A stretch of DNA of 64,000 nt from Deltaproteobacteria bacterium (GTDB lineage: Bacteria; Desulfobacterota; DSM-4660; Desulfatiglandales; Desulfatiglandaceae). The position numbers and the translations under genes are program-made. Shown one piece after another: positions 1-9,074 of this stretch. The notes below the pieces were generated by a model. It did no database searches and was not told where the DNA came from. It worked only from the letters and a program-made list of their open reading frames with translations. The DNA lies in NCBI GenBank assembly GCA_019307945.1, contig JAFDIS010000009.1, positions 1 to 64,000 of the forward strand, written 5' to 3'. The first letter of the stretch is position 1. Each line of letters starts with the position of its first letter.

Positions 1-99
1 GAACAGCGACATAAGCAGAGGCAGAAGGCTATCGAGTCTCATGCTCGCTGCCAAGAAAAGAATGTCGCCAAAAAAACTCGCGGCAATCGCCGCAAATAA
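1..99 (+). CDS. 3' end of an unidentified gene upstream of the subtilase
   Basis: Reading frame 1 is open from the window edge to a TAA at 97-99 and gives a 32-residue, lysine/arginine-rich tail ending in TRGNRRK. It stops 20 bases before the subtilase start, so the two are probably co-transcribed. In known defence pairs of this kind the gene before the subtilase encodes an AAA ATPase, but nothing in this tail identifies one; that assignment is inference from context only. Confidence 0.5.
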   Translation, partial: EQRHKQRQKAIESHARCQEKNVAKKTRGNRRK

Positions 100-119
100 A
101 ATTACGAAGTCAAGTTATA

Positions 120-2417
120 GTGGTCGAATTTAGTTCATGGGATCCTAATATCAGAGATGTCTTCGAGGAACGTTTCGGCGCTATCGTTGTTGACGATAGA
201 CTGGATCGGACTGATGAGCATGAGAAGGCTCGCATTATTGTCCAATTTCCTACTAGGGATACCCTTGAGCTATTCAAGCACGAGTTAAGACATTACCAGA
301 GGGACGATACTGTTAGAGACGCTCTGCCGGTTGGTTTACGACGAAAATTCTTTGATGCCATAGAAACAGTTCGCGGTCTTGAGCCTGAAGAGAGAAAAGG
401 AAATCGCCTTCGTGCCGAAGGATGGCCACAGCAAGAACAATTCTACGTTGATGTAGATCTTTGGCATCCAGGAACAGCCGATGGAGCTCGCGAGATTCTC
501 GAAAAGCTCCGCAGTGTATGCCGCCAATACGGCGGACAAGTGACTGATGACACACGAACTACCACATTACTTCTCGCAAGGGTTTCCGCTAATCGATCTC
601 TATGTGAAGTGTTGTTACAATTGGATTTTGTCGCGAGGGTTGATTTGCCACCTAAGCTTCCGGCGGCATATACAAGTCTTTTCGAGCCAATTGAACCGCT
701 CCCGGTGCCTCACGAGCCTAGAGAGGATGATCCAATAGTTGCTGTAATTGATAGTGGTGTACTACCGGGACATCCATTGCTTCAAGGTTGGGTAGTCGAT
801 GAACGGGATTTTAACACAGGAGAAGGCACACCAGTTGATCAGCATGGTCACGGAACCCAAGTCGCTGGACTTGTTGTTTATGGTGACGTAGCGAGTTGCC
901 TACAAGAGAGGCGGTGGCATCCAAAGGTACGCATATGCAGCGGGAAGGTTCTCCGTCGCGATCCTAATTCTCCCAATCCTAATTTGGATCCTCCTGTGTT
1001 TCCTGAGGATCGACGTCCAGAGGCAGTCGTCGAAGAAGCTATCAGGTACTTTCACGATGAATGGGGATGCCGGATATTCAATCTGTCACTTGGTAACGCT
1101 TTTGATGTGTATCGTGGCGGTCGTCAATTTCCATGGGCTGAGAAACTGGATCAACTTGCTAAAGAGCTCGATATCGTCATTGTGATTGCAGCAGGGAATC
1201 GTGGAGAGCCACCGATTCCAAATGTTGGCTATACGCGAGACGCATTTCAAGAGGCTGTTCGGGAACAGATGCTGGATGACACAGAGCAGAGAATTTGTAA
1301 CCCCGCTACTGCTGCAATCGGTGTCACTGTTGGAGCTATTGCACGTTCCGCTAGTCCTCGCACACGAGATGCATTCGCAGCGGTCCCAGAGAAATCGCCG
1401 GCTCCCTTTAGCAGAGTGGGGCCTGGATATCAAATCAAAGATACTCAACGCGCCGTGAAACCTGAATTTGTATCTTACGGTGGAAACTACGCTGTTCAAA
1501 CGTTAGCGAGAGGCCAACCGAGATGGGTGCGTAATGATTTACATCTTGGAGAACCGATTCTTCGCTTGCCCACAGACGATGGTCGCGTTGTTGGAGTTGC
1601 TACAGGTACTTCTTTTTCATGCCCTCACATTTCTCATTCCGCTGCTATAGCAGAGCGCACGCTTCGCGACGATGTGTTCGGTGTAGATCCATCCGCTAAT
1701 GCTATACGCGCCCTCCTTGGAGCTTGCGCTGAAATTCCTGATTCTATGGCGGAGTGGTTACAAGATCCACAGAATAGGGAACCGTGGGAAAAACTGTGGC
1801 TAGTAGGTTACGGAATTTGTTTAGAACACCGTATTGGTTTTTCGACAGACAATGACACTTGCCTAATCGCCGAGGATGAAGTGGCAGAAGATCGTTGGCA
1901 TGTCTATGCACTGCCAGTGCCTCACTCCTTTCTCAGTAGCCGAGGTAAACGTGGTATTACAGTGGCACTGGCATACGATCCTCCGGTGCGGGCAAGTCGC
2001 CGCGAATACCTCTCTCGCACAATGTGGGTTGAGGTGCTTAAAGGAATGACCATTGAAGAGATAGAGGAGTGCCGAGGGCGTCATGTTGGGGAGGGAGATG
2101 CCCCAAAACTTCCGCAAAGAGCTGTTCTTGATTTGCGCCCAACGAAAGAACCGCTCCAGTGGTCAACACTGCAGGTACGAAGGCGAATTTGGAGTCGCTC
2201 TCCCAGACTACCCATAATTGGAGAACAAGACGCTCCTGTTCTACACGTAGTAGTGGGGTGCCAGCGACGATTTAGTACGGGCGAAGATTCGCGGCAACGT
2301 TATGCGCTTGCAATTCGTTTCTGGCACGAGAGTGAACGTGTTCGTATTTACCAAGAACTCCGCGAGCGTGTGAGAACGCGAGCGATTGCAAGGGTGCGAA
2401 TCCACGAAAGCACATAA
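120..2417 (+). CDS. Subtilisin-like S8 family serine protease (IetS-like)
   Basis: A 765-residue protein with a GTG start. The central and C-terminal parts are an S8 subtilase fold with all catalytic residues: Asp211 in VAVIDSGV, His244 in HGHGTQVAGL and Ser498 in GTSFSCPH; the oxyanion Asn lies in VIAAGNRGE. About 200 N-terminal residues come before the protease domain and match no family I recognise. There is no signal peptide, so it should act in the cytoplasm. Large cytoplasmic subtilases directly downstream of an ATPase gene form the IetAS anti-phage pair; the position of this gene fits, but only the tail of the preceding gene is visible. Its codon use is more A/T-rich than the genes after 2.8 kb, which suggests transfer. 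Protease function is certain; the defence role is inferred. Confidence 0.85.
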   Translation: MVEFSSWDPNIRDVFEERFGAIVVDDRLDRTDEHEKARIIVQFPTRDTLELFKHELRHYQRDDTVRDALPVGLRRKFFDAIETVRGLEPEERKGNRLRAEGWPQQEQFYVDVDLWHPGTADGAREILEKLRSVCRQYGGQVTDDTRTTTLLLARVSANRSLCEVLLQLDFVARVDLPPKLPAAYTSLFEPIEPLPVPHEPREDDPIVAVIDSGVLPGHPLLQGWVVDERDFNTGEGTPVDQHGHGTQVAGLVVYGDVASCLQERRWHPKVRICSGKVLRRDPNSPNPNLDPPVFPEDRRPEAVVEEAIRYFHDEWGCRIFNLSLGNAFDVYRGGRQFPWAEKLDQLAKELDIVIVIAAGNRGEPPIPNVGYTRDAFQEAVREQMLDDTEQRICNPATAAIGVTVGAIARSASPRTRDAFAAVPEKSPAPFSRVGPGYQIKDTQRAVKPEFVSYGGNYAVQTLARGQPRWVRNDLHLGEPILRLPTDDGRVVGVATGTSFSCPHISHSAAIAERTLRDDVFGVDPSANAIRALLGACAEIPDSMAEWLQDPQNREPWEKLWLVGYGICLEHRIGFSTDNDTCLIAEDEVAEDRWHVYALPVPHSFLSSRGKRGITVALAYDPPVRASRREYLSRTMWVEVLKGMTIEEIEECRGRHVGEGDAPKLPQRAVLDLRPTKEPLQWSTLQVRRRIWSRSPRLPIIGEQDAPVLHVVVGCQRRFSTGEDSRQRYALAIRFWHESERVRIYQELRERVRTRAIARVRIHEST

Positions 2418-2431
2418 TGGGAAACTAAAAC

Positions 2432-2671
2432 ATGGCCTTCCGCTTTTGGAGGCGAATCAGGATCGCACCGGGCGTGACCCTGAACCTGAGTAAGTCGGGC
2501 GGGTCTCTCTCGTTCGGGCCACGCGGGGCGAAATTCACCATCGGTCCGACCTGCCTGCCGCGCTGGGCACGGCGCAGGCAGGGAGGCAAACGGGGCACGG
2601 TGGGCATTGATGCTCGCCATCCTTGGCTCGCACCCTTTGGGCGCACCTGTCGGCGCGTCCAGTTCTCTTAG
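2432..2671 (+). pseudogene. DUF4236 gene, disrupted by a palindromic insertion and truncated
   Basis: The first 39 residues (starting MAFRFWRRIRIAPGVTLNLS) match the start of DUF4236 proteins, a small family of unknown function. After FTIGP the expected continuation (GKRGTVGI) is separated by an extra in-frame stretch encoded by the inverted repeat at 2550-2582. Beyond GKRGTVGI the family's closing glycine-rich motif is missing and the frame runs into unrelated sequence. It begins 14 bases after the subtilase stop. Probably non-functional. Confidence 0.6.
2550..2582. repeat. 33-bp palindromic insert inside the DUF4236 remnant
   Basis: Perfect 9-bp arms, CCTGCCTGC (2550-2558) and GCAGGCAGG (2574-2582), surround a GC-rich centre. 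It sits exactly between two adjacent pieces of the DUF4236 motif, so it looks like a small inserted hairpin of the REP type. I see only one copy in the window. Confidence 0.5.
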
Positions 2672-2803
2672 TTCTCTTGTTCTAAAGAACTACGAAAAGG
2701 TCTTCGTTTCAATTGACGGTGGAGATATGGTTGGGAAGAGGGTTGCAAGTGAAACCGCGAGAACTGGATTGAGCACCATGTCGACCCGTAACCGGTAGAA
2801 CCG

Positions 2804-3523
2804 ATGGTAAAGCGTACTCCCTCCCCCCTGATTTCCCGGCCAAGGCTGCTCCAGGGCACGCTCCTTGAGCGCTACAAGCGATTCATGGCTGATGTGAAAC
2901 TCCGCAACGGGCACGTGGTCACTGCCCACTGTCCCAACTCGGGCAGCATGAAGGCATGCTCGGAGCCCGGCAGGACCGTATACCTTTCCAGGCACGACAA
3001 CCCCCGAAGGCGACTCAAATACACCTGGGAAATGATCCGGATGCCCACCTCCCTCGTGGGGATCAATACCCTGTTGCCCAATCGGCTGATCCGCAAGGCT
3101 GTGGAATCGGACAGAATTCCGGGTCTCGAGGGATATGAAAGCCTGAAGACCGAGGTCCCTTACGGGAACCGTTCCCGGGTGGACCTCCTCCTGGAAGGCG
3201 ACAGGGGCAAGTGCTTCGTGGAGATCAAGAACTGCACTCTCGTGGAGGATGGAACCGCCCTTTTTCCCGACGCCGTAACTTCCAGGGGCCTCAAACACCT
3301 GGTGGAACTCCGGGAACAGATCCGACGCGGCCACCGCGCGGTGATGTTCTACCTGGTCCAGCGCATGGACGCGGACCGTTTCAGTCCGGCGGACCGGATC
3401 GATCCCGCCTACGGCAAGGAGCTGCGGGAGGCGGTGCGGCGAGGGGTGGAGATCTTTTGCTACGACGTCCGGCTCGACCTCGAGGGGATCGACATGGGAC
3501 GTGCCCTGCCCTGCGTGTTGTAA
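2804..3523 (+). CDS. sfsA: SfsA family DNA-binding/nuclease protein
   Basis: A 239-residue protein matching SfsA (sugar fermentation stimulation protein) along its whole length. Recognisable blocks are RYKRFMADV, VTAHCPNSGSM, the nuclease-like core FVEIKNCTLVEDG and ALFPDAVTSRG. E. coli SfsA is about 230-240 residues, so this one is full length. The family was named for an effect on maltose metabolism and has an endonuclease-like fold; its exact role is unsettled. The first ATG in frame (2804) is used; no strong ribosome site precedes it. It lies 60 bases before the EndoQ-helicase gene on the same strand. Confidence 0.93.
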   Translation: MVKRTPSPLISRPRLLQGTLLERYKRFMADVKLRNGHVVTAHCPNSGSMKACSEPGRTVYLSRHDNPRRRLKYTWEMIRMPTSLVGINTLLPNRLIRKAVESDRIPGLEGYESLKTEVPYGNRSRVDLLLEGDRGKCFVEIKNCTLVEDGTALFPDAVTSRGLKHLVELREQIRRGHRAVMFYLVQRMDADRFSPADRIDPAYGKELREAVRRGVEIFCYDVRLDLEGIDMGRALPCVL

Positions 3524-3583
3524 GAGGTCCTTGTCAAGCAACGGCGGTTGACATCGCGTCCGCGATGGTGTTTTCTACGCCTC

Positions 3584-6500
3584 ATGAAGTTTGTCGCAGA
3601 CCTTCACATCCACTCCCGCTTCTCCAGGGCCACGGCCCGAAACCTGGACCCCGAGCACCTGGCCCTCTGGGCCGCCCGAAAGGGTATCCGGGTGGTGGGT
3701 ACGGGCGATTTCACCCACCCCGCCTGGACCGCCGAACTCCGTGAAAAGCTGGTTGAGGCCGAACCCGGGCTTTTTGCCCTTCGGCCCGACCTGCAACGGG
3801 CCGTGGACCAGGAGTTGCCAGAGTCCTGCCGCGCTCCGGTGAGATTCCTACTTTCCGGCGAAATCAGTTGCATCTACAAAAGGGACGGAAAGACGCGCAA
3901 AGTCCACCACCTGATCCTCCTGCCGGACATGGAGGCAGTGGAAAGGCTCCAGGAGCGGCTGGGCCGCATCGGGAACATCACCTCGGACGGGAGGCCCATC
4001 ATGGGCCTCGATTCCCGGGATCTCCTGGAGACCACCCTGGAAGTCTCGGAACGCGCCTTCTTCATCCCGGCTCACGTGTGGACCCCCTGGTTTTCCCTGT
4101 TCGGCTCCAAGTCGGGATTCGATTGTATAGAGGAGTGCTTCGGGGATCTCACTCCCCATATCCACGCCCTGGAAACCGGGCTCTCTTCTGATCCTCCCAT
4201 GAACCGCATGCTCTCGAACCTGGACCGCTACATCCTGGTGTCCAATTCGGACGCCCATTCCCCCGCCAAGCTGGGCCGGGAGGCCAATCTCTTCGACACT
4301 CCGACGGCCTATGAGCCCATGATCCAGGCCATGTCAGGCGGGCCCGGTTTCCTGGGAACCATCGAGTTCTTCCCCGAGGAGGGGAAGTACCACCTGGACG
4401 GCCACCGCAAGTGCGGTGTGAGGCTCGAACCGGCGGAAACCAGGGCCCACGACGGGGCCTGCCCGGTCTGCGGCCGCGCCCTCACCGTGGGGGTCCTGCA
4501 CCGGGTGGAGGAACTGGCCGATCGCACGACCCCCCGGCTCTCCAGGGAATTTTTCAGCCTCATCCCTCTCACGGAAATCCTGGCGGAACTCCTCGAGTGC
4601 GGACCCGGCACGAAAAAGGTCCGGGGGCTTTATGAAGAACTGCTCCGGGAACTGGGGCCTGAACTGGGTATTCTCATGGAGACCCCCCTGGAGGACGTAC
4701 AAAGGGCAGGGGGAAGTCTTTTGGCCGAAGCCCTTTCCCGCATGCGGCGGGACCGGGTGATCCGGGAAGGGGGATATGACGGGGAGTACGGCACGATCCG
4801 TCTCTTCGAGGAGACGGAAAAAGCGACACTGCTGGGCCAACTGGGGCTCTTCGGCGACAAGCCACCCAGCAGGACGTCCAAGCGATCCCCCTCGAGGGCG
4901 AGACACAAGGGAAGCCTGAAGGGCGCAGCTCCGAAAGAGCCTTCCCCGGGGGCGGAGGCGGAGGATCACTTCGACCCCATTCTGGATCCCCTGAACCCGG
5001 AGCAGAGAGAAGCCGTTGTGAGCTCCCGGGGGCATTTGCTCATAGTGGCGGGACCGGGCACCGGCAAAACGCTCACCCTCACTCACCGCGTGGCATGGCT
5101 CATCCGCGAGGGACGGGCCCAGGCCCGACAGGTCCTGGCCGTGACCTTCACCAGGAAGGCCTCGCGGGAGATGGAAGAGCGCATGCAAAGCCTGTTGCCG
5201 CGTCGAGACGCTCGCCAGGTGCTTGTGGCGACCTTTCACCGTTTCTGCCTGGATGTGCTCAAGGAAAGCGCCGGGCTCACTGGACTTCCGGACCCCTTGA
5301 CTCTCTGCTCCGAGGTCGACAGGAGACATCTCGCCCGTGAGGCATGGGAGGAAAGCGGAGGTTCGGCCAGGGCCCTGGGCCGGTTCCTGGACCGCCTGGA
5401 CCACCTCAAGGCCTCGAACCTCTCAGGGTCACGCCCCGGACCGGCCGAAGAGGACTTCCTTTCGGCTTTCGAGGCCTATCAGGAACGCCTGAAGACCCTG
5501 GGGATGGTGGATCTTTCGGATCTCGAGGTCGAAACCCTGAGGCTCTTTCAGGAACACCCTGAGGTGGCCGCGGCCCGGGCCCAACGGCATCCATGGGTCT
5601 TCGTGGACGAATACCAGGACACGAACCGGATCCAGGCCGATATACTGAAGGAGATGGCGCGGGGCGGGGAGGTGAGTATCTGCGCCATCGGCGATCCGGA
5701 CCAGGCCATCTACGGGTTCCGGGGGGCGCAGGTGGAAAACTTCCACCGCTTTTCAGAGGATTTTGAGGGCGCCCGCCGCGTGGTGCTCACACGTAATTAT
5801 CGCTCCACCCAGACCATCTGCGATGCGGCCGCCGCCGTGATGTGCTCCCCGAGACCCCTCGACGCCCAGAGTCACATATCCGCTCCGCTCCTATTTTCGG
5901 CCTGCCGGACCGAGGCCGAGGAAGCCGAGATGATCGTGGAGCAGGTGGAAAAAAGGATCGGCGGCACCACCTACTTCTCCCTGGACAGCGGAAGGGTCGA
6001 ATCCCACGAGGGGGACCGGGACCTGGGCTTCGGGGACCTGGCGGTGCTGTTCCGATTGAACGCCATGGGAGACGCCCTTGAGGAGGCCTTTCATCGGGCG
6101 GGCATCCCCGTGGCCAGATCCGGGGAAAAACCCCTCATACACCGGTTTCCCGCAGACATCCTGTGGCGGTTCTTCCAGGTGCTCCAATCCCCTGAAAACT
6201 CATATTACCGGGAACGGTATCGCGCCGTGGCCGCCGCCCGAGGGATACGGGAAGTCACGGATTTCGGGGCCTTTCAGATGACACTCTCCCCGCACGAGGC
6301 CCTTGAAACGGCCCTCGAACACCACCGAATCTCACCGGAGACGGAGGAGGCACGGCGCGTCCTGGACCGGCTCCGGGAACTTACCGCCGGCGCAGGACCG
6401 GATCTCGGGGCCTTCCTGGAGAGCCTGTGCCTGGACCGGGGAATCGACCACACCGCCCTGCCGGGCGACCGTGTGGCCCTCATGTCCCTTCACGCGGCCA

Positions 6501-6796
6501 AGGGTCTTGAGTGGCCCGTGGTGTTCATCGTGGGTTGCGAGGAAGGGCTCATGCCCCTGACCCTTTACGGTGAGGCCATGGAAGCCGAGGAACGACGGCT
6601 CTTCTACGTGGGAATCACCCGGGCGCGCCACACGGTGGTCTTTTCCCACGCCGCACGAAGGGCCTTGAACGGCAGGGTCCTGCGGGCCGACCCCTCTCCC
6701 TACCTGTCCCACATCCCGCAGACCCTCATGGAGCCCCTTGGACGGTCGGGGCCCAGGCACGCGGGCAGGGCCCACAAGCAACTCACACTCTTTTGA
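3584..6796 (+). CDS. EndoQ (PHP-type)/UvrD helicase fusion
   Basis: A two-enzyme DNA-repair fusion of 1070 residues. Residues 1 to about 400 are an endonuclease Q-like PHP module: metal ligands in FVADLHIHSRFS, GTGDFTHP and SNSDAHSPAKLG, plus a Cys zinc site around HRKCGVRL and CPVCGRAL. EndoQ cuts 5' of deaminated bases. After a basic linker comes a complete superfamily 1A helicase: Q motif LNPEQREAV, Walker A GPGTGKT near 489, DEYQD near 674, GDPDQAIYGFRGA, NYRST, SLHAAKGLEW and FYVGITRAR. Two sequences resembling the beta-clamp-binding consensus are seen, QLGLF at 419-423 and QLTLF as the last five residues. The ATG at 3584 is preferred over an upstream TTG because MKFVADLHIHS is the usual N-terminus. 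Such fusions occur in Desulfobacterota; the clamp link is inferred. Confidence 0.9.
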   Translation: MKFVADLHIHSRFSRATARNLDPEHLALWAARKGIRVVGTGDFTHPAWTAELREKLVEAEPGLFALRPDLQRAVDQELPESCRAPVRFLLSGEISCIYKRDGKTRKVHHLILLPDMEAVERLQERLGRIGNITSDGRPIMGLDSRDLLETTLEVSERAFFIPAHVWTPWFSLFGSKSGFDCIEECFGDLTPHIHALETGLSSDPPMNRMLSNLDRYILVSNSDAHSPAKLGREANLFDTPTAYEPMIQAMSGGPGFLGTIEFFPEEGKYHLDGHRKCGVRLEPAETRAHDGACPVCGRALTVGVLHRVEELADRTTPRLSREFFSLIPLTEILAELLECGPGTKKVRGLYEELLRELGPELGILMETPLEDVQRAGGSLLAEALSRMRRDRVIREGGYDGEYGTIRLFEETEKATLLGQLGLFGDKPPSRTSKRSPSRARHKGSLKGAAPKEPSPGAEAEDHFDPILDPLNPEQREAVVSSRGHLLIVAGPGTGKTLTLTHRVAWLIREGRAQARQVLAVTFTRKASREMEERMQSLLPRRDARQVLVATFHRFCLDVLKESAGLTGLPDPLTLCSEVDRRHLAREAWEESGGSARALGRFLDRLDHLKASNLSGSRPGPAEEDFLSAFEAYQERLKTLGMVDLSDLEVETLRLFQEHPEVAAARAQRHPWVFVDEYQDTNRIQADILKEMARGGEVSICAIGDPDQAIYGFRGAQVENFHRFSEDFEGARRVVLTRNYRSTQTICDAAAAVMCSPRPLDAQSHISAPLLFSACRTEAEEAEMIVEQVEKRIGGTTYFSLDSGRVESHEGDRDLGFGDLAVLFRLNAMGDALEEAFHRAGIPVARSGEKPLIHRFPADILWRFFQVLQSPENSYYRERYRAVAAARGIREVTDFGAFQMTLSPHEALETALEHHRISPETEEARRVLDRLRELTAGAGPDLGAFLESLCLDRGIDHTALPGDRVALMSLHAAKGLEWPVVFIVGCEEGLMPLTLYGEAMEAEERRLFYVGITRARHTVVFSHAARRALNGRVLRADPSPYLSHIPQTLMEPLGRSGPRHAGRAHKQLTLF

Positions 6797-6799
6797 CCC

Positions 6800-6898
6800 C
6801 TGGAAATCCCCGGGGCCACCCACTGGGTGGTACAGGAACGCCCCGAAGAGGTCAACGCCGCCATCCGCGCTTTCTTGGAGGAGACACGCCAGGCATGA
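6800..6898 (+). pseudogene. C-terminal remnant of an alpha/beta hydrolase
   Basis: Frame 2 gives 32 residues, LEIPGATHWVVQERPEEVNA and on to a TGA at 6896. This is the typical end of epoxide-hydrolase-like alpha/beta hydrolases, including the catalytic His region (GATHWVVQERPEEV). Nothing of the rest of the gene remains, since it starts 4 bases after the helicase stop codon. It is a deletion remnant. Confidence 0.6.
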
Positions 6899-6928
6899 GG
6901 ACGCCCTCCCCGCGAGACCGTTTTCAGG

Positions 6929-8224
6929 CTAGTGTTTGAAGGCCCGCTGCCCCGTAAAGACCATGGTCACCTGGGGTTGAGCCTCGTTGCAGGCCTCTAT
7001 GGCCTCGTAGTCTCTCAGAGACCCCCCGGGGTGAACCACGGCCCGGATGCCTTCCTTGATGGCCACGTCCACGCCGTCGCGGAAAGGGAAAAAGGCGTCG
7101 GAAACCATGGTTGCGCCCATGAGACCTCCCTTTGCGCTGCGGGTCTTCGCGTCGATCTCTTTCAGAAGTCCCTCGTCCTTCCGGCCCTTGGCCACTTCCA
7201 GCTCCAGCTCTTTGTATGAAAGGCCGTGCTCCCGAAAGCAAAGGGCGTCTGCGTACTTGGTGTAGGCCTTGAAGATGGCGATCTCGGCCACCCCCACCCG
7301 GTCTTGCTCTCCCGTTCCGATCCCCACCGTGACCCCGTCCTTGACGTAGATCACGGAGTTTGAGGTGATCCCCTGCTCCACCTGCCAGCCGAAGAGCATG
7401 TCCGAGTATTCCTCGGGCGTTGGTTTACGGGCGATCTCGTAGAGCTTACCCTGGTATTCGCACCGGGCAAGCGTGAAATCGGCTGCGGTGCGGATCCGGT
7501 TGAGGGGGGACTGCTGAACGATGAGACCTCCGTCCATGAGACTCTTGAAGTCCACGAAGCGCAGGCCGGCATATTCCGAGAGCCTATCGATCCCGCTGAT
7601 TCGTACGATGCGCAGATTGGCCCTGCGGGCCAGGATGGGGATGGTTCCCTCTTCAAAATCAGGAGATCCCACCACTTCCAGGTAGTTCCGGGATATTAAC
7701 TCGGCCGTTTCCTTGTCCACAGGGCGGTTGAACACCGCGCACCCCCCGAAGGCCGCTATACGGTCCGCCATGTTGGCCCGGTCATAGGCCTCGGAGATCG
7801 TCTCGGCGCAGGCTACACCACAGGGGTTGTTGTGCTTGACGATCACAGCGGCTGGTTTTTCCGTGAGATACCGCAACACGTTCAGGGAATTGTCGAGGTC
7901 CGTCAGGTTCGTTTTCCCCGGGTGCTTTCCACTCTGAATCATGTCCTCTTCGGTGACGGCTGACACCAGGCCCCGGCCCGGCTCGATGAAACGACACTCT
8001 CCCAGGACCAAATTTCCGTTCACCAGTTCATAAAGGGCCGCCTCCTGCCCGGGATTTTCCCCGTAGCGCAGTCCCTTCTCAATGAGTTCCCCCGTCTTTT
8101 CGTCCCGGATCTTCCAGGACCGCTTGCGATAAACGAGCCTCTGATCCCCGAATGTGATGGTAATTTCCCGAGGAAAATGGTCGTCCATCACGGTCCGGTA
8201 CATCTTTTTGAGATCGTCGCTCAT
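6929..8224 (-). CDS. AICAR transformylase (stand-alone PurH-type formyltransferase)
   Basis: A 431-residue protein equivalent to the C-terminal AICAR transformylase half of PurH, which transfers a formyl group from 10-formyl-tetrahydrofolate to AICAR in purine synthesis. Family blocks are LRYGENPGQEAALY, the catalytic Lys-His in IVKHNNPCGV, GITSNSVIYVKDG, GIGTGEQDRVG and SDAFFPFRDGVD. The N-terminal IMP cyclohydrolase domain of bifunctional PurH is absent, so IMP closure must be done by another protein. The ATG at 8224 is chosen over an upstream in-frame start because GGAGG lies 6 bases before it. It follows folE2 on the same strand by about 70 bases; both are pterin/folate-linked. Confidence 0.93.
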   Translation of the reverse strand: MSDDLKKMYRTVMDDHFPREITITFGDQRLVYRKRSWKIRDEKTGELIEKGLRYGENPGQEAALYELVNGNLVLGECRFIEPGRGLVSAVTEEDMIQSGKHPGKTNLTDLDNSLNVLRYLTEKPAAVIVKHNNPCGVACAETISEAYDRANMADRIAAFGGCAVFNRPVDKETAELISRNYLEVVGSPDFEEGTIPILARRANLRIVRISGIDRLSEYAGLRFVDFKSLMDGGLIVQQSPLNRIRTAADFTLARCEYQGKLYEIARKPTPEEYSDMLFGWQVEQGITSNSVIYVKDGVTVGIGTGEQDRVGVAEIAIFKAYTKYADALCFREHGLSYKELELEVAKGRKDEGLLKEIDAKTRSAKGGLMGATMVSDAFFPFRDGVDVAIKEGIRAVVHPGGSLRDYEAIEACNEAQPQVTMVFTGQRAFKH

Positions 8225-8294
8225 GTCCGCCTCCGTTCCTCTGAGATAGTTTGAGGGGTCCTGGTTCCGCGCGCCGGCAAGCATTCGCCGCCCC

Positions 8295-9074
8295 TCATGC
8301 CCCCTCTCGCTTGTCCTTTTCTATGTAAGCGTATGCGTTGTGGTTGTGAATGGACTCGAAGTTTTCCGCTTCCACCGTGAACCAGGTGATATTCGGATCC
8401 TGGTTGAGCTTCAGGGCCACCTCCCGGACCATGTCTTCCACAAAGCGGGGATTCTGGTAGGCGCGCTCGGTGACGTATTTTTCATCTTCCCGCTTGAGGA
8501 CCGAGTACACGTCGCTCGAAGCGGACTCTTCCACCAGCCGGATCAGGTCCTCGATCCACACGAATCGCTTGAAGCGCACCTGGAGCCGGACCTCGCCCCG
8601 CTGGTTGTGCGCGCCGAAGGAGGAGATCTCCTTGGAGCAGGGGCAGAGCGTGGAGATGGGCACGTGAATCATCACCACGAGGTCGCTTCCCCTGTTCAGG
8701 GACCCCTTGAAGGTGCACTTGTACTCCATAAGCCCCTCGGCGCCCGTCACGGGGGCGTGCTTGTTGATGAAGTAGGGGAAAGTGATCTCCATGTGGGCGC
8801 TTTCGGCCTTGAGACGCGTTTTCATCTCCTCGAGGATCTCCGAGAAGTTCTGCAAAGAAATCCTTCGGCTGTGCTCGTTGAGGATCTCCACGAACCGGCT
8901 CATGTGGGTGCCCTTGTAGTAGCGGGGCAGGTTCACGTACATGTTGATCTTGGCCACGGTCTGCTGTTCGCCCATGTCCTTGTCCAGCACCGTGATGGGG
9001 TAACGGATATCCTTGACCCCCACCTGGTCGATGTCGATGTTGCGGTCGTCCTTGTGGTTCTGAATGTCTTTCAT
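8295..9074 (-). CDS. folE2: GTP cyclohydrolase FolE2 (type IB)
   Basis: A 259-residue GTP cyclohydrolase of the FolE2 family, which converts GTP to dihydroneopterin triphosphate, the first step to folate, and can use metals other than zinc. The active-site Cys lies in STLCPCSKEIS; other marks are QTVAKINMYVNLP, GTHMSRFVEIL and the closing ENFESIHNHNAYAY. Length is usual for the family. It is the first gene of a leftward pair with the AICAR transformylase, which needs a folate cofactor, so shared supply is likely. Confidence 0.95.
   Translation of the reverse strand: MKDIQNHKDDRNIDIDQVGVKDIRYPITVLDKDMGEQQTVAKINMYVNLPRYYKGTHMSRFVEILNEHSRRISLQNFSEILEEMKTRLKAESAHMEITFPYFINKHAPVTGAEGLMEYKCTFKGSLNRGSDLVVMIHVPISTLCPCSKEISSFGAHNQRGEVRLQVRFKRFVWIEDLIRLVEESASSDVYSVLKREDEKYVTERAYQNPRFVEDMVREVALKLNQDPNITWFTVEAENFESIHNHNAYAYIEKDKREGA

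Noticed and set aside
2690-3541. 283-codon leftward frame
   Set aside because: Antisense shadow of sfsA; GC-rich third positions keep it open and no domain or ribosome site is seen.
4334-5404. 356-codon leftward frame
   Set aside because: Antisense to the EndoQ-UvrD fusion, whose motifs are all in the forward frame.
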